This document shows, one piece after another, positions 8,964 to 17,353 of a DNA stretch of 64,000 bases (position 1 is its first letter; every line of letters begins with the position of its first letter). Below the pieces are notes generated by a model. The model did not search any database, was not told the origin of the DNA, and was given only the letters and a program-made list of their open reading frames with translations. Both the position numbers and the translations under genes were made by a program. The stretch is taken from assembly GCA_021531755.1 (NCBI GenBank), contig JADYUK010000005.1, positions 1-64,000 on the forward strand, given 5' to 3'. The DNA comes from Hoylesella loescheii (GTDB lineage: Bacteria > Bacteroidota > Bacteroidia > Bacteroidales > Bacteroidaceae).

Positions 8964-9728
8964 TCATGCTCCCCGCCTTACGTTTATACCTTCTTTATAT
9001 AGATAGTCTTTCAGGCGTGGTATGGGTATCTCGCTGAAATGGAATACGGAAGCGGCGAGGGCGGCGTCAGCTCTTCCTATCTTGAAGGCGTCGCGGAAGT
9101 GCTCCATTGTCCCTGCTCCGCCTGATGCTATCACGGGTATCGAGAGCTCATCGGCGAGGCGTGCGAGCGCATCGTTGGCGTATCCCTGCTTCACGCCGTC
9201 GTGGTCCATCGATGTGAAGAGTATCTCTCCTGCTCCGCGCTGCTCGGCTTCGTGAGCCCATTCAAATAGTCCGCGCTCTGTCCTCACGCGTCCGCCGTTG
9301 AGATAACAGTGCCATCCGTCGGGGTCGAGGCGTGCGTCGATGGCGCAGACACATACCTGTGAGCCGTACTGTGATGTTATCTGGCTTATCAGCTCCGGAT
9401 TCCTCAGGGCTGCAGAGTTTACGCTCACCTTGTCTGCTCCGGCGTTCAGCAGGCGTGTGACATCCTCTATCTGGTTTATTCCTCCACCAACGGTGAACGG
9501 TATATTTATCTCTCGTGCGACACGTGTTACCATCTCCGTGAATGTCTTCCTCCCCTCGAAGCTTGCTGTTATGTCGAGGAATACGAGCTCGTCGGCACCC
9601 TGCTCGCTGTATGCCTTGCCGAGTTCCACAGGGTCGCCCGCCTTGCGCAGGTTCACGAAATTTGTTCCTTTGACAGTCTCTCCGTTCTTCACGTCAAGAC
9701 ACGGTATGATTCTCTTAGCTAAAGGCAT
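8964..9728 (-). CDS. hisF: Imidazole glycerol phosphate synthase, cyclase subunit
   Basis: Uses ammonia from HisH to convert PRFAR into imidazole glycerol phosphate and AICAR. The 254-residue (beta/alpha)8 barrel has the catalytic aspartate in [10 protein letters not shown] (D12), the second catalytic aspartate in CAIDAR, and phosphate-binding FTVGGGI and ASGGAG loops. It overlaps the end of hisA by 10 bp (9719-9728), indicating tight co-expression, and is preceded by hisH further upstream, so all parts of the synthase are encoded together. No oddities are seen. Confidence 0.97.
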   Translation of the reverse strand: MPLAKRIIPCLDVKNGETVKGTNFVNLRKAGDPVELGKAYSEQGADELVFLDITASFEGRKTFTEMVTRVAREINIPFTVGGGINQIEDVTRLLNAGADKVSVNSAALRNPELISQITSQYGSQVCVCAIDARLDPDGWHCYLNGGRVRTERGLFEWAHEAEQRGAGEILFTSMDHDGVKQGYANDALARLADELSIPVIASGGAGTMEHFRDAFKIGRADAALAASVFHFSEIPIPRLKDYLYKEGINVRRGA

Positions 9729-10432
9729 AGTCTGTTGATGTCAATTTTCCCTTCATAGAAGGCTTTACCGAATACTACGGCAGGTATGCCGTGTCGCTCA
9801 AGATTCTCGATGTCATCGTTCGACGACACCCCGCCTGAGGCTATAAGGTGGAGCGACGGGAAGTTTCTCATTATCTCGTCATAGAGCTCTATAGCTGGCC
9901 CCTCAAGGGTCCCGTCCTTGGATATCTCTGTGCAGAGGACATTCTTCACGCCCATGGCTGTATAGCGGCGTAGGAAAGGCAGCAGACTCTCGTCCGAGTC
10001 CTCCTTCCATCCGTTGATGCTTATCATCCCTTTCCTTACATCTGCGCCGAGGATAATCCTCTCAGCGCCATATTTCTCTATCCACGCCTGGAACATATCG
10101 GGCGCTGTCACGGCGACAGAGCCTATCGTCACCATCGATGCTCCGGCATCGAAAGCGCGCTCTATATCCTCACTGCTCTTTATGCCTCCGCCGAAATCGA
10201 CGGTGAGGCTTGTCGCCTCTGTTATGCGTCTCAGTATGTCGTCGTTGACGATATGGCGTGATTTAGCCCCGTCAAGGTCTACGATATGCAGGCGCTTGAA
10301 TCCGTACTGCTCGAATCCCTCTGCTATCTGGACAGGGTCTTCGCCGTAGATCTTCTTCTTGTCATAATCTCCGTGGGTCAGTCTGACACATTTCCCCTCG
10401 ATTATGTCTATGGCTGGTATGAGTTCTATCAT
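9719..10432 (-). CDS. hisA: ProFAR isomerase
   Basis: Isomerises ProFAR to PRFAR, the substrate of the HisF/HisH synthase. The 237-residue barrel starts [10 protein letters not shown] with the catalytic aspartate at position 9, and shows the VDFGGGI and ASGGVSS phosphate loops typical of HisA. It lies between hisH (62 bp upstream) and hisF (10-bp overlap). The overlap supports the chosen start of hisF and the stop of hisA. Confidence 0.97.
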   Translation of the reverse strand: MIELIPAIDIIEGKCVRLTHGDYDKKKIYGEDPVQIAEGFEQYGFKRLHIVDLDGAKSRHIVNDDILRRITEATSLTVDFGGGIKSSEDIERAFDAGASMVTIGSVAVTAPDMFQAWIEKYGAERIILGADVRKGMISINGWKEDSDESLLPFLRRYTAMGVKNVLCTEISKDGTLEGPAIELYDEIMRNFPSLHLIASGGVSSNDDIENLERHGIPAVVFGKAFYEGKIDINRLCL

Positions 10433-10494
10433 TGCTTTGATGTTCGGTTTGTCTGTGTTGTCTGTATGCTGTCTTCCTGCTCTCTGGGGGGTGT

Positions 10495-11109
10495 CTACAG
10501 GTCAAGGAAGTTCTTGAGAATCTTTGCGCCTACGCTGCCACTCTTCTCCGGATGGAACTGTGTGGCGTAGAAGTTGTCCTTGTGTATGGCGGCTGAGTAT
10601 GGGAGGATGAAGTCAGCCTTCGCTATGGTGTATTGGGGGGAAAGCGGTACGTAGTAGCTGTGTACAAAATAGACGTAGTCGTTTTCGCCGACAGCGTTGT
10701 TGGCGCCATCTATCCCCTTGAACAGCTGGCTCTTGAGGTCGTAGATACTGTTCCATCCCATCTGTGGAATCTTGTCCTCGTGTCTTGACGGGACGAATCG
10801 CCTCACATCCATGGGGAATATCCCGATGCAGTCAACATCGCCTTCTTCTGAATGCTGGCAGAGCAGCTGCTGCCCGACACATATGCCAAGTACAGGCTGC
10901 CGCAGCGAGCGTATAACGTTGTCAAGGTCATGCTCACGAAGGTAGGCCATAGCAGAACTTGCCTCTCCCTGTCCGGGGAAGAGCACCTTGTCAGCCTTCA
11001 TCAGCTCCTCGGCGTTGTCTGTGACTGTCGGCTCTATGCCGAGACGTCTCAGGCTGTTCACCACCGAGTATATGTTTCCCGCGTTGTATTTGACTATTGC
11101 TATGTTCAT
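10495..11109 (-). CDS. hisH: Imidazole glycerol phosphate synthase, glutaminase subunit
   Basis: Class I glutamine amidotransferase that feeds ammonia to HisF. The nucleophile is C77 in LGICVGQQLL, and the histidine-glutamate pair is H186/E188 in FHPEKS. The start at 11109 (MNIAIVKYNAGN) gives the family length of 204 residues; the frame stays open upstream into the 70-bp repeat, but that extension is repeat sequence and not part of the protein. The glutaminase loop has V and Q where many HisH have L and M; this is a conservative difference. No transcript terminator separates it from hisA. Confidence 0.95.
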   Translation of the reverse strand: MNIAIVKYNAGNIYSVVNSLRRLGIEPTVTDNAEELMKADKVLFPGQGEASSAMAYLREHDLDNVIRSLRQPVLGICVGQQLLCQHSEEGDVDCIGIFPMDVRRFVPSRHEDKIPQMGWNSIYDLKSQLFKGIDGANNAVGENDYVYFVHSYYVPLSPQYTIAKADFILPYSAAIHKDNFYATQFHPEKSGSVGAKILKNFLDL

Positions 11110-11543
11110 GTCTATACTCTTTGTGTTGTGTCTGGGGGGGATAGTTGGATTTGCCTTATTTTGACTTCGTCTTTGTTTTCTACACTCGGCATAGCAAGCA
11201 AGCTGGCTCTGCTCTCGCTTAACGAAAACGTTGACTTTGTCTTCGTTTTCTACACTCGGCATAGCAAGCAAGCTGGCTCTGCTCTCGCTTAACGAAAACG
11301 TTGACTCACTTCGGTACAGGAGTACGAGGTTCTGTCTTCCAGACAGTCGTCCTTCGTCGTATTACCGAGGGCTTCGACCCCGGTTAAGAACGCTTCGCTT
11401 AGTACAGCCTTCCAGGCTTCAATTATCAGGGGGGAGGAGATAAGGTGGTTTGATGGGGGAGTGAGGTTGTCCCGCACGTTCCTCAGCCATTTGGCTTATG
11501 CATCCCGTGGCGTGGCATGGGGCTGCTGGCTTAGTGGCCGGTG
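11110..11543. other. Repeat-rich gap between hisH and the mannosyltransferase
   Basis: A 434-bp region containing the 70-bp duplication at 11161-11300 and a second repeat-like stretch to about 11440. Peptides read on the minus strand (for example GVEALGNTTKDD) look like translated dispersed repeats and not like a gene product. I see no clear promoter. Confidence 0.5.
11161..11300. repeat. 70-bp unit in exact tandem duplication
   Basis: Copy one is 11161-11230 and copy two 11231-11300; they differ at only two positions (the 8th and 14th bases), both C/T changes. Each unit carries the word GGCATAGCAAGCAAGCTGGC, part of an imperfect palindrome around AGCAAGCTGGCT. The near identity indicates a recent duplication or selection for sequence. 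Confidence 0.92.
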
Positions 11544-12290
11544 TCAGGCTTTTATCTTGGGATATTTCCTTGTCCAGCCGTCCAGTCTCAGCCTCATGAC
11601 TCCGAAGAGGGCTTCACTGAAAATGCCTCCGGACATCTTGCTGACACCCTCACGCCTGTTGACGAATATCACTGGCACCTCCTTGATCTTGAATCCAATC
11701 TTATATGCCGTATACTTCATCTCTATCTGGAAGGCATAGCCCTTGAAGCGGATGCGGTCGAGCTCTATGGTCTCAAGCACTCGGCGCTTATAGCATTTGA
11801 ATCCCGCTGTCGTGTCGTTGACCTTGAATCCAGTGATGAAACGCACATACTTCGATGCGAAATACGACATCAGCACACGGCCGATGGGCCAGTTGACAAC
11901 ATTCACACCCGTTATGTAGCGTGAGCCAATGGCGACATCGTAGCCCTCGTCATGGCATGCGCTGTAGAGGCGTGGCACATCGTTGGGGTCGTGAGAGAAA
12001 TCGGCATCCATCTCGAAGATGTACTCGTAGCTATGGCCGAGAGCCCATTTGAAACCTGCTATATACGCTGTGCCGAGCCCCAGCTTCCCGCTGCGCTCCA
12101 GGATGAAGAGCCTGTCTCCGAACTCTGTCGATATAAGGCGCTTCACAATATCCGCCGTACCGTCGGGCGAGCCGTCGTCGATGACAAGAATGTGGAAAGC
12201 TTTCTCAAGCGAGAAGATGGCGCGGACAATCTTCTCTATGTTCTCCTTCTCGTTGTAAGTCGGGATGATTATTATGCTATCGCTTGTCAT
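11544..12290 (-). CDS. Polyprenol monophosphomannose synthase-like glycosyltransferase
   Basis: A soluble 248-residue family 2 glycosyltransferase of the dolichol-phosphate mannose synthase (DPM1) type. The nucleotide-binding segment is VIDDGSPDGT (36-45), the metal-binding DAD is at 95-97 within FEMDADFSHDP, and the acceptor-side motif RFKGYAFQIEMKY is present. It lacks the C-terminal membrane anchor of some bacterial homologues, as in human DPM1. The likely reaction is transfer of a sugar (mannose or similar) from a nucleotide donor to polyprenyl phosphate, supplying protein or surface glycosylation. In Bacteroidota, protein O-glycosylation uses such lipid-linked sugars, but the donor here is not certain. 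Confidence 0.88.
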   Translation of the reverse strand: MTSDSIIIIPTYNEKENIEKIVRAIFSLEKAFHILVIDDGSPDGTADIVKRLISTEFGDRLFILERSGKLGLGTAYIAGFKWALGHSYEYIFEMDADFSHDPNDVPRLYSACHDEGYDVAIGSRYITGVNVVNWPIGRVLMSYFASKYVRFITGFKVNDTTAGFKCYKRRVLETIELDRIRFKGYAFQIEMKYTAYKIGFKIKEVPVIFVNRREGVSKMSGGIFSEALFGVMRLRLDGWTRKYPKIKA

Positions 12291-12360
12291 AAACCTTAGT
12301 GTGTATATGGGGGGTGAGAAATTATTGTTTTAAGTTTTGATGGTTGGAGGCTTGCGGATA

Positions 12361-12730
12361 GTTGACGAGTTTTCACACGGATGGTCACGTTTTTTCTTTA
12401 TCACGAGACATATCCTCTGCACCCACTGACCAACGGGAAGTAATTTGCGAATTTTGAATTTATCTTCTCTCGGAGAATCACGGTTTTATTTCTTTGTCAC
12501 GAATTATCGAATTGTCGAATTTTTCCTCACAATTATAGGTCTCTATTCGTACGGATGGTAGCGGAATACCACTTTTTTTCTTAAATGTCACGAGATATAA
12601 ATATTCCGTGGTCATCCGTGATAATCCGTGTGAAGAACAATTCGATAATTCGTGACCCGTGTGAAGAGTAATCCGATAATTCATGACCCGTGTGAAAAAC
12701 CTCTGACATCTGTGTGAGAAACCTCGTCAA
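12361..12730. repeat. Inverted-repeat element, copy A (about 370 bp)
   Basis: The left end begins TTGACGAGTTTTCACACGG at 12362 and the right end, read on the minus strand from 12730, begins TTGACGAGGTTTCTCACAC. Internally it holds several ATCCGTG/CACGGAT words. The right end overlaps the last codons of pnuC and supplies its TGA stop. It fills nearly the whole gap between pnuC and the mannosyltransferase gene. It has no coding capacity, so it resembles a MITE or REP-like element. Confidence 0.8.
12626..12718. repeat. 31-bp tandem repeat inside copy A
   Basis: Units start at 12626, 12657 and 12688, exactly 31 bp apart, each beginning CCGTGTGAA. The first two are nearly identical over the full unit (AATTCGATAATTCGTGAC against AATCCGATAATTCATGAC); the third diverges after its first 12 bases. 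Confidence 0.85.
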
Positions 12731-13509
12731 TTCTTCTCGTCCTTGCTCAGCTTATGCCATGTGTATATGCCGTAGAACGAGTTGATGAAATAGACGCAAT
12801 ACTTGGCCACAGTCATGAATGAGAACTCAGAGTCGCTCATGAGCCACAGGGCTATGTATGCCACATTAATCATCAACCACATGTACCACTGCTCGACGAA
12901 TGCCTTCACCGACACATACATCGTTATGATGGACATCACTGTCGTGATAGAGTCGAGCCATAGCTGCATAGGCGTGTCGTAACTCGTCTTCAGGGTCTTG
13001 AAGACCATGTCGGGGAATGCCCCGTGTAGCGTGTCGATGAACCATGGGCCGAAGTATATGAGGAAGACCCCCAGCGCGAGAGTGCCCATAGCCACAGAGA
13101 GAAACGTTATGGCGCGTTGCCTCCATGTCATATAGCGTGTGTGGATAGTGCCGCTGCCGTCGTGGCGCACACGCTTGCTCCATTTCTTCCATCCCACAAA
13201 CTGCATCGGTAGGTTATACACGAGGCGCTGTATCATATCGCCATAGATATGGGTGCAGAAGCATATATAGATGTGGAGGAACGCCTCTATGATACCGAAT
13301 ATCCAGTTCGCCATCGCACCCTTTGCCCCCAACACCACACAGAAGACTCCAAGGATGGCGGCTATAGCTGAGATGACAACATTGAACGTTATCTCGCTCT
13401 TCATGGCGAATCCTATCATCGTCAACGTGAGGATGGTGAGGAGAAGGAATATCTCGAATTTGTTAAGGCCTACTATCGACTTCTTCAGTACTGTGAGATA
13501 TTTGTTCAT
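12727..13509 (-). CDS. pnuC: PnuC-family vitamin transporter
   Basis: A 260-residue membrane protein with about seven hydrophobic segments and the PnuC signature NWIFGIIEA followed by YGDMIQRLVYNLPMQFVGW. PnuC proteins import nicotinamide riboside; related PnuT and PnuX take up thiamine or riboflavin by facilitated diffusion coupled to intracellular phosphorylation. No TPP or FMN riboswitch is visible upstream, so the substrate is not fixed by regulation. The last codon is followed by TGA contributed by the end of repeat copy A, so the original C-terminus may have been altered. A good Bacteroidota promoter lies about 100 bp upstream. Confidence 0.85.
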   Translation of the reverse strand: MNKYLTVLKKSIVGLNKFEIFLLLTILTLTMIGFAMKSEITFNVVISAIAAILGVFCVVLGAKGAMANWIFGIIEAFLHIYICFCTHIYGDMIQRLVYNLPMQFVGWKKWSKRVRHDGSGTIHTRYMTWRQRAITFLSVAMGTLALGVFLIYFGPWFIDTLHGAFPDMVFKTLKTSYDTPMQLWLDSITTVMSIITMYVSVKAFVEQWYMWLMINVAYIALWLMSDSEFSFMTVAKYCVYFINSFYGIYTWHKLSKDEKN

Positions 13510-13611
13510 AGTCTATCTGTGTCGTTTCTTATTGTTGTTTTGATTCCTGATTTTCTGTTCTGTGGGGTGGTGATGACTCGGTGCAGGTCTGCGGTAGGGT
13601 GTTTCAGTGTG

Positions 13612-13643
13612 CAAAGTTAATTAATTTGTACGGAATAACCAAA
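13612..13643 (-). promoter_or_regulatory. Bacteroidota-type promoter for pnuC
   Basis: On the minus strand TAACTTTG (13612-13619) fits the -7 consensus TAnnTTTG, and TTTG at 13640-13643 lies 20 bp upstream as the -33 element. It is 93 bp from the pnuC start. Confidence 0.75.
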
Positions 13644-13679
13644 AAATCCACCTTATTAATTCAATTAAGTTTCTTAAAG

Positions 13680-13843
13680 TTGAGAATTCTCACACGGATT
13701 GTCACTGAGCATCACGGTTTTCTTTTTCTTGTTTGTCGATTCAATGGCATTTCTCAATTTTCCCAAGATTACATTTGTTCCGTGATACTCCGCGATTATC
13801 CGTGTGAAAAAAAAACTCGGACATCCGTGTGAAGATCCCTCAG
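13680..13843. repeat. Inverted-repeat element, copy B (about 164 bp)
   Basis: The left end reads TTGAGAATTCTCACACGGAT from 13680; the right end, on the minus strand, reads TGAGGGATCTTCACACGGAT from 13842. Inside are TTCCGTGATACTCCGCGA and ATCCGTGTGAAAA, shared with copy C. The right end supplies the TGA that ends the truncated HU-like gene at 13840. Confidence 0.8.
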
Positions 13844-13932
13844 ACACGGCCGAACCATTTTCCGTTTGATGTGTCTGTGCGTCCGTCCTTCAACGTGCGC
13901 TGCATCTTGTGTAGCTTATACATCAAAGCCAT
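13840..13932 (-). pseudogene. Truncated HU-like DNA-binding protein (5' fragment)
   Basis: A 30-residue frame starts MALMYKLHKM and contains NGKWFGRV, the N-terminal pattern of the HU-like (viral histone-like) DNA-binding proteins common in Bacteroidales, normally 120-170 residues. It stops abruptly at the junction with repeat copy B, which supplies the stop codon. A strong ribosome binding site (AAAGGAG) lies about 10 bp before the ATG, so the fragment looks like the beginning of a once functional gene. No remainder of the gene is seen on the other side of the element. The family call is based on a short match and is moderately sure. Confidence 0.6.
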
Positions 13933-13944
13933 ATTATGGGTCTC

Positions 13945-14250
13945 CTTTCTTTAGTTTTAGTAGTTCTAACTTATCGGTTTCTGAATCGTGGTGGCAAATG
14001 AGCGTCTCACAGACGCTGCTCCCAGCCTGGTAATAGAGCTTAGCCAGTCTGGCTTCACGGCCTGTGGCTCTATTAGACGCTTTGCCTCCTCCGAATACTC
14101 TACAAATTCACAGAATTTGTCTTGATTTGGTGAGATGTTTTGTCATAACAATATTTTAGTTCTGTTTGTGACTGTATTTTTACATTCGAACTCCTCCTTT
14201 TCCATCTTGCTTGAACAAGCCCTGCATCAAAGCAGGCGGCATTTTAACTG
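13945..14250 (-). other. Structured leader of the truncated HU-like gene
   Basis: This non-coding stretch upstream of the HU fragment carries several hairpins: GCGTCTGTGAGACGC (14001-14015), AATAGAGC pairing with GCTCTATT (about 14030-14073) around an inner AGCCAGACTGGCT stem, and ACAAATTCTGTGAATTTGT (about 14101-14119). Such density of stems suggests a folded 5' leader or a small RNA. I cannot name a family. Confidence 0.45.
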
Positions 14251-14365
14251 TTAAATCCAAGTTAAAGAAAAATATTCAAACAGCAGAAATGTTAAGACGG
14301 GCATCCCTTTATATGCCAGCAATAGTCTTAAAAAGGTTAAAAAAGGCGATTTCTCGGCGTTTCCC

Positions 14366-14397
14366 TTGTCTTTTCTCATGAAAAAATCGTAAATTTG
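14366..14397 (+). promoter_or_regulatory. Promoter for gyrA
   Basis: TAAATTTG at 14390-14397 matches the -7 consensus and TTG at 14366-14368 lies 21 bp upstream. The gyrA start is 62 bp downstream. Confidence 0.7.
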
Positions 14398-14459
14398 CAA
14401 TCACAAAATAAATATGCAAAATGCCTCAGAAGGCAAAAAACCAACCAAATAAACGATAA

Positions 14460-17117
14460 ATGGATATAACACGAACTGTCGACAATGACAGAATCTCTCC
14501 CGTAGATATTGAAGAGGAGATGAAGTCAAGCTACATCGACTACAGTATGTCGGTCATCGTGGCACGTGCCCTTCCTGATGTGAGGGACGGCTTCAAACCA
14601 GTCCACCGCCGCATACTCTACGGTATGCTCGGCATAAACAATACAAGCAGCCAGCCGTACAAGAAATGCGCCCGCGTTGTCGGCGAGGTGCTCGGTAAGT
14701 ACCATCCCCATGGCGACTCGTCAGTCTATGGCGCCCTCGTGCGCCTCGCGCAGGATTGGAACATGAGATATACACTTGTCGACGGACAAGGCAACTTCGG
14801 CTCGGTTGATGGCGACTCGGCGGCTGCTATGCGTTATACAGAGTGCAGGCTGTCAAAGATGGGCGAGCATATAATGGACGACCTGGAGAAGAACACTGTC
14901 GATATGGTCAACAACTTCGACGACTCGCTACAGGAGCCCACTGTAATGCCGACAAAGATTCCTAACCTCCTCGTGAACGGAGGCAACGGCATAGCCGTAG
15001 GTATGGCCACGAACATGCCGACACACAACCTCAGGGAAGTCATCGATGGATGCTGCGCATACATAGACAACCCCGATATCGACACCGACGGACTCATGGA
15101 GTATATCAAGGCCCCAGACTTCCCTACCGGAGCATACATATATGGCATACAGGGTGTCAGGGACGCATACGAGACAGGACGCGGCCGCGTCGTGATGCGT
15201 GCCAAGGCAGAGATAGAGAGCGATGAGATGCACGACAAGATTGTCGTCACGGAGATACCATACGGTGTGAACAAGGCACAGCTCATAGAGTCTATCGCCG
15301 ACCTCGTCAAGGAGGGCAAGATAACAGGCATCTCGAATGTCAACGACGAGACAGGACGTGACGGTATGCGTATCGTGGTAGACTGCAAGAAAGACGCCAA
15401 CGCCAATGTCATCCTCAATAAGCTCTTCAAGATGACAGCCCTACAGAGCTCATTCTCAGTCAATAGCATCGCTCTCGTCAAGGGTCGCCCACGCCTCCTG
15501 ACATTGAAGGACTGTGTGAAATACTTCGTCGAGCACAGACATGACGTCACTATAAGACGCACAAAATTCGACCTCAAGAAAGCACAGGAGCGCATACACC
15601 TCCTTGAGGCCCTCATCGTGGCGTGCGACAACATTGACGAGGTGGTACACATGATACGTGGCTCACGCACACCCGCCGAGGCAGTGCAGAAACTCATGCA
15701 GCGCTTCGGATTCGACGAGGTGCAGGCACGCTATGTCGTCGACATGCGCCTCTCACAGCTGACAGGACTTAGGATGGACCAGCTGCACGGCGAGTACGAT
15801 GAGCTGGCGAAGACAATAGAGTATCTGCAGTCAATACTCGACAACCCAGAGCTCTGCAAGAAAGTCATGAAGGACGATCTCCTGGAGGTTAAGGAGAAAT
15901 ATGGCGACGAGCGACGCACAGAGATAAAATACTCAAGCGAGGAGTTCAACCCAGAGGACTTCTATCCTAACAGCCCTGTCATCATCACCATATCACACAT
16001 GGGCTACATAAAGCGCACACCACTCTCCGAGTTCCGCGAGCAGGCACGTGGTGGCGTAGGCTCAAGAGGCACAAGGACACGTGACCAGGACTTCACACAG
16101 GACATCTACCCTGCCACACTGCACAACACGATGCTCTTCTTCACACGCAAGGGCAAGTGCTTCTGGCTGAAGGGATATGAGTTGCCCGAGGGAAACAAGG
16201 ACTCAAAGGGCAGGGCAATACAGAATATGCTCAATATCGAGCCGGACGACCAGGTGCAGTCAATACTACGCCTCCGCGGACTTGACGACGACTTCGTACG
16301 CTCACACTATGTTGTCTTCTGCACGAAGAACGGCACGGTGAAGAAGACATGCCTTGAGCAGTTCTCACGTCCACGCTCAAACGGTGTCATCGCCATAAAC
16401 CTCGCCGAGGGAGATGATATCGTCGATGTTCGCCTGACAAACGGGGAGAACGAGCTCATCATAGCCTCACGCAACGGTAGGGCAGTGCGCTTCAACGAGA
16501 ACAACATACGCACCATGGGACGTACGGCGACAGGCGTCGTCGGCATGCGCCTCGAAGGCGATGATGATGAGGTCGTAGGCATGATAGTTGTCAACAAGGC
16601 CCACGAGGAGTCAGTCCTTGTCGTGTCAGAGAAGGGTTACGGCAAACGCACACCTATTGATGTGCCTAACGAGGAAGGAGGCGTCGACAACATCTACCGT
16701 ATCACACAGCGTGGCGGAAAAGGCGTGAAGACTCTCGATATCACTGAGAAGACAGGAAAACTCGTCGCTATAAAGAATGTCAAGGACGAGAATGACCTCA
16801 TGATCATCAACCGCTCAGGCATTGTCATCAGGCTCTCTGTCAAGGAGTGCCGTCTGCAGGGACGTGCCACACAGGGCGTCAGACTCATCAACCTCGCCAA
16901 GAAGAACGATATCATAGCTAGCGTTTGTAAAGTGATGGGGTCAGAACTCGAAGCCCTGATTGACCAGACAAACCGGGAGTCGTGGGCAAAGCCTGCCGGC
17001 AACGACCAAGAGGCAGAGAGCACCACAGAGCCACAGGCTGACAACACTGCTGAGGACAACACCGAGGGCACAGCCCCAATGGTCGACTTCACAGACGACA
17101 CCCCTGACAACGCATAA
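14460..17117 (+). CDS. gyrA: DNA gyrase subunit A
   Basis: Breakage-reunion subunit of DNA gyrase, which introduces negative supercoils. The 885-residue protein has the catalytic tyrosine at Y126 (AAMRYTECRLS), the QRDR segment HPHGDSSVYGALVRLAQ (residues 82-98) and a GyrA-box-like TQRGGKG in the C-terminal pinwheel, which argues for gyrase and against topoisomerase IV. The C-terminal 50 residues are acidic and low in complexity (TTEPQADNTAEDNTEG). At the position equivalent to E. coli Asp87 it has glycine (G91), while the Ser83 equivalent (S87) is retained. The start at 14460 fits the family. A TPR protein follows. Confidence 0.97.
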   Translation: MDITRTVDNDRISPVDIEEEMKSSYIDYSMSVIVARALPDVRDGFKPVHRRILYGMLGINNTSSQPYKKCARVVGEVLGKYHPHGDSSVYGALVRLAQDWNMRYTLVDGQGNFGSVDGDSAAAMRYTECRLSKMGEHIMDDLEKNTVDMVNNFDDSLQEPTVMPTKIPNLLVNGGNGIAVGMATNMPTHNLREVIDGCCAYIDNPDIDTDGLMEYIKAPDFPTGAYIYGIQGVRDAYETGRGRVVMRAKAEIESDEMHDKIVVTEIPYGVNKAQLIESIADLVKEGKITGISNVNDETGRDGMRIVVDCKKDANANVILNKLFKMTALQSSFSVNSIALVKGRPRLLTLKDCVKYFVEHRHDVTIRRTKFDLKKAQERIHLLEALIVACDNIDEVVHMIRGSRTPAEAVQKLMQRFGFDEVQARYVVDMRLSQLTGLRMDQLHGEYDELAKTIEYLQSILDNPELCKKVMKDDLLEVKEKYGDERRTEIKYSSEEFNPEDFYPNSPVIITISHMGYIKRTPLSEFREQARGGVGSRGTRTRDQDFTQDIYPATLHNTMLFFTRKGKCFWLKGYELPEGNKDSKGRAIQNMLNIEPDDQVQSILRLRGLDDDFVRSHYVVFCTKNGTVKKTCLEQFSRPRSNGVIAINLAEGDDIVDVRLTNGENELIIASRNGRAVRFNENNIRTMGRTATGVVGMRLEGDDDEVVGMIVVNKAHEESVLVVSEKGYGKRTPIDVPNEEGGVDNIYRITQRGGKGVKTLDITEKTGKLVAIKNVKDENDLMIINRSGIVIRLSVKECRLQGRATQGVRLINLAKKNDIIASVCKVMGSELEALIDQTNRESWAKPAGNDQEAESTTEPQADNTAEDNTEGTAPMVDFTDDTPDNA

Positions 17118-17160
17118 AGCGAGGCAAGCGATAACAGGCTATGAGACACGAGGCGGCAAG

Positions 17161-17195
17161 CTAAGTATGGCATGGCAGGTTCATGCCGTACTTAG
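17161..17195 (+). terminator. Hairpin after gyrA
   Basis: CTAAGTATGGCATG (17161-17174) pairs with CATGCCGTACTTAG (17182-17195) with one G-T style mismatch and a 7-base loop. There is no T-run, so it may be a stabilising 3' hairpin and not an intrinsic terminator. Confidence 0.5.
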
Positions 17196-17353
17196 GCCAC
17201 CCCACAGACCCCACCATGAGCTCTACATTGTCAGCCCAATGGGAACCATACCCTTGTAACCTGAGCGTAATGACGGAATGCCAATACCCGCCATACCGTC
17301 AAAGCAAAAAATAAGGAACAACATTTTATTTAATAATTTAAAACTCCGGATTT

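Noticed and set aside
11110-11271. N-terminal extension of HisH
   Set aside because: The extra 54 residues are translated repeat DNA; the conserved protein starts at 11109.
13510-13930. TPP or FMN riboswitch in front of pnuC
   Set aside because: No thi-box or RFN-type conserved words are present; the region holds a promoter and a repeat element.
14834-15697. Long frame antisense to gyrA
   Set aside because: It is a shadow frame of the conserved gyrA coding sequence.
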